Shown: positions 1 to 8,736, numbered from the stretch's first letter. The stretch is 64,000 bases of DNA from Microcystis aeruginosa FD4 (GCF_009792235.1 NZ_CP046973.1:3038001-3102000), one strand, 5' to 3'. Numbers and translations are program-made. The notes: generated by a model not told the origin, from the sequence alone.

Positions 1-2
1 TA

Positions 3-281
3 GATGACCAGGGACGTTATCCAACTTATCCGGTAAATATTCAGATTGAAGTGATTGATCGCGTCGGGGTTTTAAAAGATATTCTCTCTCGTTTAAGTGA
101 CCAAAATATTAACGTTCGCAATGCCGGAGTTAAGACTAATTTCGGTAAACCCGCTTTGATTTCCCTGAAAATTGAAGTAAAAGACCTGCAACAATTTGAA
201 CGCTGTGTTAGTCAAATTAAGCTGATCAGCGATATTTTAAACGTTCGTCGCATCAGTCAGGTAAAAAGCGATCGAGAGTAG
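3..281 (+). CDS. (p)ppGpp synthetase/hydrolase (Rsh), C-terminal ACT domain, partial
   Basis: The reading frame is open from the left window edge, so only about the last 92 residues are present. They form an ACT domain of the RelA/SpoT type: a strand running into DRVGVLKDILSRLSDQNINV, then a strand-helix-strand ending in VRRISQV close to the stop. In Rsh proteins this domain senses amino-acid or uncharged-tRNA state and adjusts alarmone synthesis and hydrolysis by the N-terminal domains, which lie outside the window. The GTG at 51 is internal, not a start. Another ACT-ending protein cannot be excluded, but the VRR end pattern is typical of Rsh. Confidence 0.7.
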   Translation, partial: DDQGRYPTYPVNIQIEVIDRVGVLKDILSRLSDQNINVRNAGVKTNFGKPALISLKIEVKDLQQFERCVSQIKLISDILNVRRISQVKSDRE

Positions 282-400
282 GTTAAACCTGGAATTGCTG
301 CTCATATCCCCCAAACGCCGAAGCACCTTTGCTTTTGAATTGGCACTTTTTGTCACCGAACAACGTAGGATCGATAATTAATCTGAGCGCAAAAATCCTT

Positions 401-1399
401 ATGTTATTATCCCTACTGTCAGTCATCAGTTTTCTGATTAGTTTTCTGGTGGTTGCCCTGATTAAACAACGTTTTAGTCAACAATTGTTAGATATTCCCA
501 ATGAGCGTAGCAGCCATAGTCAACCCACACCTAGGGGGGGTGGACTCGGTTTTGTCGTCGCTTTTGCTCTGACTAGCGGCCTCAGTTTTTTTCTCCTTCC
601 TCCTTCCCTACCTCTTATTCCCCTGTGGTTGTCCCTGACTCCTTTAATTATTATCGGCCTTCTCGATGATCGTCGCGGTATTCCCTCTAGTATTCGCTAT
701 TTAGTGCAGTTATCCTCCGCTAGTATTGCGGTCACTTTTTTCGGTGCTTTTCCCCAATCTTGGCTATTAGATTTAGGTTTTGGCGGCAAAATTTTAGCTG
801 TTATTCTCACAATTATCGGCCTGACTGCGATCATTAACTTTTATAATTTTATGGATGGTCTCGATGGCTTTGTGGCTGGCTGTACGGCGGTACAATTAGG
901 ATTTCTCGCTCTCTATTTTCAGCAACCAATTTTATGGCTTTTAGTGGCAGCTTTAGGCGGTTTTCTCCTCTGGAATTGGTCGCCAGCGAAAATTTTTATG
1001 GGCGATGTGGGTAGCACCAGTCTAGGGGCAATTGTCGCTATGGTTTTACTTAATAACCAGGGCAATCAAAGTCAAGCTTGGTCAGCTTTAACTATCACTT
1101 TACCTCTGATTGGTGATGCTATTTATACCCTGATTTGTCGATTATTAAAAAAGGAAAATATCTTCCAAGCTCACCGCAGTCACCTTTATCAAAGATTACA
1201 AAAATCTGGCTTGTCTCATCCACAAGTAGCAATTATTTATATGGGGATAACTCTCCTGATTGCTCTTAGTATTAACTACTTAGGAATCCTAGGAGCATGG
1301 CTGAGTTTACCTCTGATTATAGCATTAATTGTTCTCGGAGAAATTTATCTGAACAGGAAAGTTAGCGAGCATAATTTATCAGTGATAAGAAAAGAATAA
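401..1399 (+). CDS. Glycosyltransferase family 4, MraY/WecA-like polyprenyl-phosphate sugar-1-phosphate transferase
   Basis: A multi-pass inner-membrane enzyme expected to move a UDP-linked sugar-1-phosphate onto undecaprenyl phosphate, the first step of a surface polysaccharide or wall polymer. Family signatures are visible: LLDDRRG for the metal/substrate-binding Asp pair, NFYNFMDGLDG, IFMGDVGST, and HRSHLYQRL in the last cytoplasmic loop. About ten hydrophobic segments cover the length. The frame extends up to a TTG at 329, but the ATG at 401 starts directly at the first membrane segment and is preferred. It lacks the usual mur-gene neighbours, so a WecA/TagO-like role is more likely than true MraY, which is inference. 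Confidence 0.85.
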   Translation: MLLSLLSVISFLISFLVVALIKQRFSQQLLDIPNERSSHSQPTPRGGGLGFVVAFALTSGLSFFLLPPSLPLIPLWLSLTPLIIIGLLDDRRGIPSSIRYLVQLSSASIAVTFFGAFPQSWLLDLGFGGKILAVILTIIGLTAIINFYNFMDGLDGFVAGCTAVQLGFLALYFQQPILWLLVAALGGFLLWNWSPAKIFMGDVGSTSLGAIVAMVLLNNQGNQSQAWSALTITLPLIGDAIYTLICRLLKKENIFQAHRSHLYQRLQKSGLSHPQVAIIYMGITLLIALSINYLGILGAWLSLPLIIALIVLGEIYLNRKVSEHNLSVIRKE

Positions 1400-1435
1400 A
1401 AATTTTTTGCTATGGACTGAGGGGTTATTAAAACA

Positions 1436-1464
1436 GGGCGAATTGCATTCGCCCCTACAATAAT
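1436..1464. repeat. Palindromic REP-like repeat, copy A
   Basis: The perfect palindrome GGGCGAATTGCATTCGCCC is followed by CTACAATAAT. The same unit with the same tail occurs in opposite orientation at 6480-6508. It lies in the 365-bp gap between the sugar transferase and leuC. The rest of that gap shows no gene; it has a short CACTTCCCACTCTCC stretch of the kind amplified elsewhere in the window. Confidence 0.75.
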
Positions 1465-1764
1465 CTTATTTCCCATTCATCAACGATTTTTATTCTGTGT
1501 ATCCTGCGCTGCCGGGCAAAAATAGCTAGTTATATGTTCGCCGATTTGTTTTGCTTATACCAAATCAGTTTTTAAATGGATTGTTCCCCCACTTCCCACT
1601 CTCCTAGAAAGTATTTTATTTCACTCAAAAACTGATGGTTTTAAGCTGGCAAAAACAGCGCAATTCACCTATTATCCCTACTAACCAAGAGAAAAGAAAA
1701 AATTAATATTTATTGACCAGGGTTAGCTGATATGATTAGGGAGATGACTATCATTACAAGGTCA

Positions 1765-3165
1765 ATGAGCGCAAGAACGTTATTCGATAAAGTCTGGGAC
1801 GCACACACGGTTAAGATTCTTCCCAGTGGACAGACACAATTATTTATCGGACTGCATCTAGTGCATGAAGTCACCAGTCCGCAAGCTTTTTCGATGCTAA
1901 GAGAAAGGGGTTTAAAAGTATTATTTCCCAGACGGACTATTGCCACCGTCGATCACATCGTCCCCACCGAAAATCAGGCGCGTCCTTTCCTTGACGATTT
2001 GGCCGAGGAAATGATCCGGGCGATCGAAACTAATGTTCAAACCAATCATATTCCTTTCTACGGCATCGGTTCCGGCAATCAGGGCATAGTTCATGTGATC
2101 GCTCCCGAACAGGGCCTAACCCAACCGGGTATGACGATCGCCTGTGGTGATTCCCACACCTCCACCCATGGCGCTTTTGGGGCGATCGCTTTTGGTATCG
2201 GCACTTCCCAAGTACGCGATGTTCTTGCTACCCAAACCCTATCCCTATCGAAATTAAAAGTGCGTCGAGTGGAGGTAAACGGCGATTTAAACCCCGGGGT
2301 CTATGCTAAAGATGTAATTCTCCATATTATCCGTCAATTAGGCGTTAAAGGCGGTGTGGGTTACGCCTACGAGTACGCTGGTAGTACAATTGAACGGATG
2401 TCCATGGAAGAAAGAATGACGATTTGTAACATGGCGATCGAAGGTGGGGCCCGATGTGGTTATATCAACCCCGATCAAATCACCTACGATTACCTCAAAG
2501 GTCGTGATTTTGCGCCTAAAGACTGGGAAAGTGCGGTTAATTGGTGGGAAAGCATTAAAAGCGATGCCGATGCGGTTTATGACGATGTGGTGGTCTTTGA
2601 TGCTGGCGAAATCGAACCCACAGTTACTTGGGGGATCACTCCGGGCCAAGGAATCGGGGTTAACGAAGTCATTCCCACCCCCGATACTTTACCAGAAAGT
2701 GAAAGAGCGATCGCAGAGGAAGCCTATCAATACATGAAACTTACCCCCGGCACCCCGATTAAAGGCACAAAAATCGATGTCTGCTTCGTCGGTAGCTGTA
2801 CTAACGGCCGGATCAGTGATCTGCGCGAAGCGGCCAAATTTGCCCAAGGTCATCGTGTTGCCCCCAATGTGAAAGCTTTTATCGTCCCCGGTTCCGAAAG
2901 AGTCAAAAAACAGGCGGAAGCGGAAGGATTAGACCAAATTTTCCTAGCATCGGGCTTTGAATGGCGCGAGGCTGGCTGTTCTATGTGTTTAGCCATGAAT
3001 CCCGATAAATTGCAGGGAGATCAGATCAGCGCCTCCTCCTCCAATCGTAATTTTAAAGGTCGTCAAGGTTCCGCTTCCGGGCGTACTTTGTTGATGAGTC
3101 CGGCGATGGTGGTAGCGGCAGCAATTAAAGGGGAAGTCACCGATCCAAGGGAGTTATTAAATTAA
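1765..3165 (+). CDS. leuC: 3-isopropylmalate dehydratase large subunit
   Basis: The large subunit of isopropylmalate isomerase, which with LeuD interconverts 2- and 3-isopropylmalate in leucine synthesis. It is an aconitase-family protein of about 466 residues with a 4Fe-4S cluster. The cluster cysteines are visible in CFVGSCTNGR and GCSMCLAMNP. Other family blocks include DHIVPT, CGDSHTSTHGAFGA and SSSNRNFKGRQG near the end. The frame is open to an ATG at 1732, but the ATG at 1765 begins MSARTLFDKVW, the usual N-terminus, and is chosen. leuD is not adjacent, as is common in cyanobacteria. The stop is followed within a few bases by an IS/MITE end. Confidence 0.95.
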   Translation: MSARTLFDKVWDAHTVKILPSGQTQLFIGLHLVHEVTSPQAFSMLRERGLKVLFPRRTIATVDHIVPTENQARPFLDDLAEEMIRAIETNVQTNHIPFYGIGSGNQGIVHVIAPEQGLTQPGMTIACGDSHTSTHGAFGAIAFGIGTSQVRDVLATQTLSLSKLKVRRVEVNGDLNPGVYAKDVILHIIRQLGVKGGVGYAYEYAGSTIERMSMEERMTICNMAIEGGARCGYINPDQITYDYLKGRDFAPKDWESAVNWWESIKSDADAVYDDVVVFDAGEIEPTVTWGITPGQGIGVNEVIPTPDTLPESERAIAEEAYQYMKLTPGTPIKGTKIDVCFVGSCTNGRISDLREAAKFAQGHRVAPNVKAFIVPGSERVKKQAEAEGLDQIFLASGFEWREAGCSMCLAMNPDKLQGDQISASSSNRNFKGRQGSASGRTLLMSPAMVVAAAIKGEVTDPRELLN

Positions 3166-3166
3166 A

Positions 3167-3186
3167 TAGGGTTTGCTGAAAAAGTT
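3167..3186 (+). repeat. Solo terminal repeat of the GGGTTTGCTGAA mobile family
   Basis: TAGGGTTTGCTGAAAAAGTT immediately follows the leuC stop codon. The same 20-mer recurs at 3643-3662, with relatives at 5453, 19897 and, inverted, at 53509-53535. It is an orphan end of the mobile family described at 3645-4148. No inverted partner is clear before the tandem repeats begin. Confidence 0.6.
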
Positions 3187-3203
3187 TGTTGGTGGAGTGA
3201 GGA

Positions 3204-3295
3204 GATAGGGTGATAGGGTTTTGGGGTGATAGGGTTTTGGGGTGATAGGGTGATAGGGTTTTGGGGTGATAGGGTTTTGGGGTGATAGGGTGATG
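3204..3295. repeat. Short tandem repeat, GGTGATAGGGTTTTGG units
   Basis: Five to six imperfect units mixing GGGTGATA and GGGTTTTG alternate in one direction. The stretch leads directly into the octamer array at 3303. The apparent ORFs running through both repeats are products of the repeat, not genes. Confidence 0.85.
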
Positions 3296-3302
3296 AGACA
3301 GC

Positions 3303-3537
3303 TTCCCCACTTCCCCACTTCCCCACTTCCCCACTTCCCCACTTCCCCACTTCCCCACTTCCCCACTTCCCCACTTCCCCACTTCCCCACTTCCCCACTT
3401 CCCCACTTCCCCACTTCCCCACTTCCCCACTTCCCCACTTCCCCACTTCCCCACTTCCCCACTTCCCCACTTCCCCACTTCCCCACTTCCCCACTTCCCC
3501 ACTTCCCCACTTCCCCACTTCCCCACTTCCCCACTTC
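3303..3537. repeat. Octanucleotide array, TTCCCCAC x ~29
   Basis: About 235 bp of essentially perfect head-to-tail TTCCCCAC. The period is 8, so all three frames stay open on both strands and create spurious proteins of repeating PHFPTSPL or GKWGSGEV. This is a short tandemly repeated repetitive sequence of the kind common in cyanobacteria. Uniform units imply recent expansion by slippage. Confidence 0.95.
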
Positions 3538-3644
3538 CCTCTCCCTTCTCTACAATAATTACTCGCAACCAGAAATACCTTGGTTTCCTATCATACTTTG
3601 TGCTTTTTGTCAAAAAAACTTTTTTTTTGCAATAAAACTACATA

Positions 3645-4148
3645 GGGTTTGCTGAAAAAGTTATTGAAAAGTACAGGTCTCTTAATCAATGATTTCACTT
3701 AGCCACAAGCATAAGCTTTAGTTGTTGATTAATCTATAAATTATAACTTATTCTAATCATTGACCGAAAAAAAGTGCTGTTTTTCCATTTCAGACATAAA
3801 AAAGCCCAAAAAACCTGCCGAAGCAGGGTGGAAAGATTGATAACTAAAAAAGTAATAGCAATGGCTGTTTCCGATGTTGAGGGAAGTTTTGCCATCACGC
3901 GATTGAGGCTAAATCGAATTAGATTGGCCATGATAACCCAACGATTGTCTGGGGATAATTTCCCCTCCGAGGGAAACTCGAAGTTTTCTGGTGAGGTTGG
4001 GGTTAGCTCGACTCTGCGGTACATTGGTACTAGCCAAGGAAAGTGCAAGGGTTTTAAGCGATTTTAGCAGATTTCCTTGCACCTGAGCGACTCTCAATCA
4101 AGCTAAAAGCCTTTCCCTATAAGGTTTTTAGCTTGATTCAGCAGACCC
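3645..4148. mobile_element. Internally deleted IS (MITE-like) with fused transposase ends
   Basis: The element is bounded by imperfect inverted ends, GGGTTTGCTGAA on the left and GGGTCTGCTGAA read inward on the right. On the minus strand the interior reads MYRRVELTPTSPENFEFPSE and then KLSPDNRWV-MANLI, the N-terminus of a cyanobacterial IS5/IS1182-type transposase as I recognise it. It then jumps to a hydrophobic tail ending in FLCLKWKNSTFF that looks like the C-terminus of the same family. The catalytic middle is missing, so it can move only if a full-length relative supplies transposase. No target duplication is obvious here. The family label is from memory. Confidence 0.6.
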
Positions 4149-4347
4149 GAGTTAAGTTTCTGGAGAGTGATCAGTGAACAGGGAACGGGGAACAGGGAAC
4201 GGGGAACAGGGAACAACGTTGATTTATTATCCTGTCTTCTGACTCCGAACTCCTGACTACTGGCTACTGTCTCCGTTCGGCTGATCTCACGGCCGAAGCC
4301 TGTCTCCTAACCAAGCAGGACAATTTTCGATTTTTACAAGAGGTTTA

Positions 4348-4725
4348 TTACAAAAGTCCTTCTAGACGACGACGGATGCTGTCTAATTCCGCATCGGGAA
4401 TCTCGGAAAACTCCTCCTCGGCGGGGGGGACTTCCTCTTTTTGCCAATCCAACTCTGAGGCATTGCTTTCGGGGGGAATTACCAACATACCCGCTTCAAT
4501 CATTTCCGCTTGATAGCCGGCGCCGCGACAAAATTCCTCCACTTCCTCCGAATCAATTTTCTCTACCGTGGGAGTCGGAAAATCCTGTGCCTCTAACAGC
4601 AGCGCATAACGGGTGGCATCATCTTCTGATTCAAACATCAACACCTTATTGATAGCTCCCATTTGAATCGTATGGATACCTTCGTTTTCCGTACCCGCGT
4701 TAAAAAGTAGTACAAATACACGCAT
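4348..4725 (-). CDS. DUF3110 domain-containing protein
   Basis: A 125-residue acidic cytosolic protein with no signal or membrane segment. The N-terminus MRVFVLLFNAGTENEGIHTI and the following VLMFESEDDATRYALLLEAQ match the DUF3110 family, widespread in cyanobacteria and plastids and of unknown function. The C-terminus is rich in Glu (VPPAEEEFSEIPDAEL). The stop codon lies in a copy of the ACAAGAGGTTTATTA mobile end also seen near 24740. It shares direction with the DUF2996 gene upstream, separated by about 80 bp. Confidence 0.8.
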   Translation of the reverse strand: MRVFVLLFNAGTENEGIHTIQMGAINKVLMFESEDDATRYALLLEAQDFPTPTVEKIDSEEVEEFCRGAGYQAEMIEAGMLVIPPESNASELDWQKEEVPPAEEEFSEIPDAELDSIRRRLEGLL

Positions 4726-4804
4726 AGTTACTATTAGCGATCGATAAGCAGTGGTAGTCTATGCTCATTTTACCCCCCTTCTCGATCGCTAATCCTCAGC
4801 AATT

Positions 4805-5266
4805 TTAGTTTCTAGTCAACCACTTTTGACCGTTAAGCCGTTGCAGGGTGTAAAACAACAGTAAATCAAGACTAACTTTCCTTTCATCGATCATAAATGA
4901 CTCAAGGGTACTAGGTTGAGCACCGCCCTCAGCTTGCGAAAAAGCTTTTTTACCATTGATGTCTTCTTCGAGAAAATAAATGCTAAATTGACGCATTCCA
5001 TCGAGCCAATTGCCGGTTAACTGCCAACAGGGAGAGCTAGAAAGGCCCTGCACAGGAATTTTATCCTGTTTAAAGGATAGCTTCGTATCAGTTATACCGA
5101 GCTTTTGCAAGGCTGCCGCCAGTGCGGGCTGAAAATGCCGCTCAATAAATTCCGCCAAGGGTTTTTCTTCGACGGTAGGCTCCTTGGGCTTTTTGGCAGC
5201 CGCAGGTTGAGCCAGTTTTGCCGCTGCTGCTGCCGGAGTTGCGGGGGTGGTGATTTCTTCTGCCAT
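4805..5266 (-). CDS. DUF2996 family protein
   Basis: A 153-residue protein. It begins with about 35 low-complexity Ala/Pro/Lys residues and continues as a compact domain with KPLAEFIERHFQPALAAALQ, then CWQLTGNWLDGMRQFSIYFLEED and a C-terminal SLDLLLFYTLQRLNGQKWL. These blocks match the cyanobacterial DUF2996 family, which has no assigned function. The domain looks soluble. The next gene on this strand is the DUF3110 gene, but the 79-bp gap carries no clear signal that they are co-transcribed. Confidence 0.75.
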   Translation of the reverse strand: MAEEITTPATPAAAAAKLAQPAAAKKPKEPTVEEKPLAEFIERHFQPALAAALQKLGITDTKLSFKQDKIPVQGLSSSPCWQLTGNWLDGMRQFSIYFLEEDINGKKAFSQAEGGAQPSTLESFMIDERKVSLDLLLFYTLQRLNGQKWLTRN

Positions 5267-5452
5267 AGGAATTAATCAGGAATGGGTAAGTAGCTACAAT
5301 TATATTTTCTCCCGGGTTATCAGTTATCAGCTTTTTAGCCGTCAGCCTTGAATCAGTTATCAACTTCTGAAGGCAAGGGGCAACAGGCACTCATGCAAAA
5401 GATAGAATCTGGCAATTCTCCTACCTAAAAAGAAGGTTAGAAACTAGGTAGG

Positions 5453-5510
5453 GTTTGCGGCAAAAAGTTTTTCGTGGGGGCAGGGTGTGGGGTGTGGGGT
5501 GTAGGGTTTT
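5453..5510 (+). mobile_element. Left end of a GGGTTTGC-family MITE, interrupted by IS1
   Basis: AGGGTTTGCGGCAAAAAG followed by TTTTTCGTGGGGGCAGGGTG and repeats of GTGTGGG parallels, in reverse complement, the MITE end at 53435-53535, including the shared inner stretch GTGTAGGGTTTTACCGA. The resemblance stops where the IS1 target duplication begins, so the IS1 element appears to have jumped into this MITE. Confidence 0.55.
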
Positions 5511-5518
5511 ACCGAGGT

Positions 5519-6469
5519 AATGATTCGGTAGTAGTGGCGTAGCTCTCTTGCTTACCTGGTATGAATTGTGTAAAATATTTATTAATAAAAATAATTGGAA
5601 CCCGCTCAGTCTTTAAACCTCTAGCTTGCTCATGACTTTTCTGATAAATATCTTTTTCTGGCTCCTGTCTGGCTTACTGAAATATCAGTCTAGCACCGAA
5701 CAAAGTACCCCCCCTAGTTCACCTCCGTTCCCCTGTCCTAATTCTGGTTCTCACCATACTATCAAGAATGGTTCTATTCATAAGGGAAAACCCAAACGTC
5801 AATGTAAAGAATGTGGTCAACCGTTTGTGATCAATCCCACTAATAAAACCGTCTCTGACGAAACCAAACAATTAATTGATCAACTCTTGCTTGAACGAAT
5901 TTCTTTACGAGTAATTGCTAGAGTAACAGGAGTAAGTTGGTCATGGTTACAAAATTATGTCAACAATAAACTGGCGGCTGTCCCCCGTCAAATAAAGGTT
6001 TCGGACAAACCAAAAGGTAAATTGGTTAGAGAATGTGATGAGATGTGGTCTTTTGTTTTTTCTAAGACGATAAAAGTTTATATTTGGCGGTTAATTGATA
6101 GAAAGACAAGAGAAATTATTGGTTGCTATGCGCGGAGATAGGAGTCGTCAATCAGCCAAAAAACTTTGGGGCCAGTTTACCAGGTGTTTACCGACAATGT
6201 GCGGTTGCTTACACAGACTTTTGGGAGTCCTATAAGACAGTAATTCCTAGTAAACGTCATCGACCGGTCGGAAAAGAAACTGGTCAAACTAATCCTATTG
6301 AAAGATTAAATAATACCTGTCGACAAAGGATTTCTCGGCTGGTGAGAGAGAGTCTATCTTTCTCTAAAAAAATGGAGAATCACGTTGGGGAGCCCTTTGG
6401 TATTTTATCCATGACTACAATGCACAGCAAAGCAAAGGATTAAGCCGCCATCACTACTACCGAATCACC
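5519..6469 (+). mobile_element. IS1-family insertion sequence with 8-bp target duplication
   Basis: The ends are inverted repeats sharing TGATTCGGTAGTAGTG (5521-5536 and its complement 6450-6467). The element is flanked by the direct repeat ACCGAGGT at 5511-5518 and 6470-6477. An 8-9 bp duplication is usual for IS1 elements. The single transposase gene inside is broken, so this copy is not autonomous. Confidence 0.85.
5626..6443 (+). pseudogene. IS1-family transposase, multiply frameshifted
   Basis: The N-terminus has an InsA-like zinc-finger/HTH: CPNSGSHHTIKNG with CKECGQ, then LLLERISLRVIARVTGVSW. The catalytic part follows with WSFVFSK and RKTREIIGCY. Near 6130 the frame is lost: the expected GDRSRQSAKKLW lies in another frame. 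It returns as SLPGVYRQCAVAYTDFWESY, then NPIERLNNTCRQR and LVRESLSFSKKMENHVG. It shifts again near 6390, where ALWYFIHDYN continues off-frame to SRHHYYRITT at the IS end. The first Cys pair also reads CPNS rather than CxxC. At least three frame changes make it inactive. Confidence 0.85.
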
Positions 6470-6479
6470 ACCGAGGTTT

Positions 6480-6508
6480 ATTATTGTAGGGGCGAATTGC
6501 ATTCGCCC
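6480..6508. repeat. Palindromic REP-like repeat, copy B
   Basis: ATTATTGTAG followed by GGGCGAATTGCATTCGCCC, the reverse orientation of the copy at 1436-1464. It begins three bases after the right target duplication of the IS1 element. Confidence 0.7.
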
Positions 6509-7132
6509 TCTTTGAACAACTTCTGCTGCTCACCCTAAGCGAGAGAAAATCACCAATAGGAGATGCACCCGGTTATGGCTGCTACGAATAAAGAAAAATG
6601 GTATCAGTTGTGAGTTTTCAGTTCACTGATTACTGTTTACTGTTCACTGTTCACTGAAAATACTTCCCACTCTCCACTTCCCACTCCCCTCGTTCACTTC
6701 CCTCACTATTGCGGGGGGGACATCTTGAAAGAATCCGTCTTTTACCAAAGTATTCTCAAAAAAGGTTGAAAAGAAGGGGCTCTCCTCGACTTTGTGTGAT
6801 AATCAGTGCTTATCATTCGTAGGAGTCTTGCCAGACAAGACTTTAAAGACTATATTTCTGGAAAATTATCCCTATTCTTCTTCCTTCCACACAAAAACCA
6901 GAAGAGCCGGGGTTCTGACATCAATTAAGCTGTACTGCATTTAAACTAGGTATTAAGTGTTTTAGTACAAATGCTCGAACTTCCTCTCCGGCTCTCCCAA
7001 CTCCGGTGCAGTCTTAACGAGTAATTTAGATAGTCAACAGCCTAATTCCCTGCCCTCAAGAAAAAAAATCGCCCTGACGATTAGAATAGAGTTAACTTTT
7101 CCCCTCCAGGCTCTGCTCAATTAACTAACATT
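6509..7132. other. Intergenic stretch with no gene; repeat debris
   Basis: No convincing coding frame is seen here. Two features can be named. A lone GAGATGCACCC end at 6560-6570 matches the ends of the MITE at 51965-52242. CAGTTCACTGATTACTGTTT and related heptamers at 6615-6660 are of the type scattered through the window. The last 100 bases presumably hold the promoter of the TonB-like gene, but no strong -35/-10 pair stands out. Confidence 0.5.
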
Positions 7133-8647
7133 ATGACATCCTCCTATTTTGGTCTAGAAACCGAAGAAAATAAACTAATTAACTCTAATAATCTCTCGTT
7201 CGCCGCTTCTCTTGGTATTCATGCCCTGCTTTTGGCGATTATCTTACCTAATTTCCTCAATAATCCAGTGCAGGAGCCAAAAAAGGAGTTACGCAACGTC
7301 AATCTGATTGAATTGAACCCTCTAGAGCAGTCACGTCTTCCCAATCTCGACCCCTCCCTGTCCAGCTTACCGGAACTGCCTAACCCCAATTCGTCTTCTT
7401 CCTCTTTGCCTCCTCTCCCCCCCATGGATGGTGTCTATAACAGCACCTTACCTCCTTTACCCTCGGTTTCTTCCCTTCCCCCTTTACCTTCCTTACCTGC
7501 TTTACCTCCCCTCTCCTCTTTACCCTCCGTCAATATCTATTCTCCTCCCGTGGCATCTATCCCCTCCCTGGGGAGATTACCGGTTCCTCGCAATTTTCCC
7601 ACTTCTACCCCCAGTTTACCTAGTCCTCCTTCTGTTCCCACCCTGCCGGACAATAATAATCTGCCTAGGGAGACTAATAACAACCGGATACCGCCTTACT
7701 TCGACCCCTACCAAGATAATCTAACTTTAGATAGATTGCGAAATTCGCCCCGTAGTGCATCGCAACAGGCGCAGGAACAATTAAACAATTCCTTGGCCCG
7801 CACGTCGGAGCCGAATGGTCAATCGCCCCTCGATGAACAGCGTCGTCAACAATTAAGGTGGGAAATGCAGGAACGTTTGCGCTCCCTGGAGGCGGATAAA
7901 AGTAATACCAGTAACGATGAGGCCAGGAGAAATCTGGTGGATTGGCTGGCCAGAGTCCAAAAAACTAATCCCAATGCCTTAAATGAACTAAATCAGCCGA
8001 ATCAGGGCAGCGGAGGCATAACTACCGTCAATTTGACCGGTAATTATCCCGCTGCGGCTTGTTCCCGTCAATTAGCGGGGACGGCGGTTTATGGGGTGAC
8101 GGTGGATGGTCAAGGCCGCCTCAGCAGTGAACCCCAGTTAATTAAAAGTGCTGGCTTCCCGATTTTCAATCAACAGGCAGCTAGGGAAGTGAGATCAATT
8201 AGTTTAAAAAATCCCAGTGGTGAGTCGAGAAGCTATCGTGTGCAAGTCAGTTTTGCCCCTAACCCGGAAGTGTGCCGAGGCGCGATCGCTAATCCCCCGC
8301 CACCAGACGGTAGTAACCTCAATACCCGTAACTCTCCCCCCGTAACGCCGGCAATTGAAACCCCGCTTCGTCCTAATCAACCGCCGCAGCCCGCCGTTAG
8401 TCCCCAACCGGATAACGTCAAGCCGCCCGCAACCACAGGGCCAAATCCACCGCAAACCCAGCCAGAACCGCCCAAAGAAGCGATAATCGAGGAAAAAGCC
8501 CCGGAAACTCCTCCCCAACCCCCCGCTCTCAATCAGCCGGAGGTTTCCCCCGCTAGTCCCCCCACTAGCCAAAATCCTCAACCCCTGAGCGAGGAAGCCT
8601 TGCCCCCCGGTCCGCCGGCGGAAGCTAAAGTTGAACCAGAAAGTTAG
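7133..8647 (+). CDS. TonB-like energy-transducing protein, proline-rich
   Basis: A 504-residue protein with one membrane anchor near residues 22-40 (AASLGIHALLLAIILPNFL), then about 130 residues of repeated S-L-P-x-L-P-P, as expected for a periplasm-spanning linker. A Gln/Arg-rich helical stretch follows. A C-terminal TonB-like module lies around residues 300-380: GTAVYGVTVDGQGRLS, LIKSAGFPIFNQQAAREVRS and YRVQVSFAP. Unusually, about 115 more Pro-rich residues follow it. TonB couples the inner-membrane proton gradient to outer-membrane receptors; ExbB/ExbD are not nearby. The ATG at 7133 is the first Met of the frame. A rho-independent terminator follows. Confidence 0.75.
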   Translation: MTSSYFGLETEENKLINSNNLSFAASLGIHALLLAIILPNFLNNPVQEPKKELRNVNLIELNPLEQSRLPNLDPSLSSLPELPNPNSSSSSLPPLPPMDGVYNSTLPPLPSVSSLPPLPSLPALPPLSSLPSVNIYSPPVASIPSLGRLPVPRNFPTSTPSLPSPPSVPTLPDNNNLPRETNNNRIPPYFDPYQDNLTLDRLRNSPRSASQQAQEQLNNSLARTSEPNGQSPLDEQRRQQLRWEMQERLRSLEADKSNTSNDEARRNLVDWLARVQKTNPNALNELNQPNQGSGGITTVNLTGNYPAAACSRQLAGTAVYGVTVDGQGRLSSEPQLIKSAGFPIFNQQAAREVRSISLKNPSGESRSYRVQVSFAPNPEVCRGAIANPPPPDGSNLNTRNSPPVTPAIETPLRPNQPPQPAVSPQPDNVKPPATTGPNPPQTQPEPPKEAIIEEKAPETPPQPPALNQPEVSPASPPTSQNPQPLSEEALPPGPPAEAKVEPES

Positions 8648-8736
8648 GCCGTCAGCCTTTTCAGTTATCAGTTATCAGTTATCAGTTATCAGTTCACTGA
8701 GAAAACTCCCCACACCCTACACCCTACACCTGAACG

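Noticed and set aside
3303..3537. CRISPR array
   Set aside because: Units are contiguous 8-mers with no spacers, and there are no cas genes nearby.
3137..3655. Several open frames of 118-158 codons on both strands
   Set aside because: They are generated by the period-8 TTCCCCAC array, which has no stop in any frame. The products are monotonous repeats, not proteins.
8204..8581. 125-codon antisense frame inside the TonB-like gene
   Set aside because: It is the complement of a Pro-rich coding stretch with no family resemblance.
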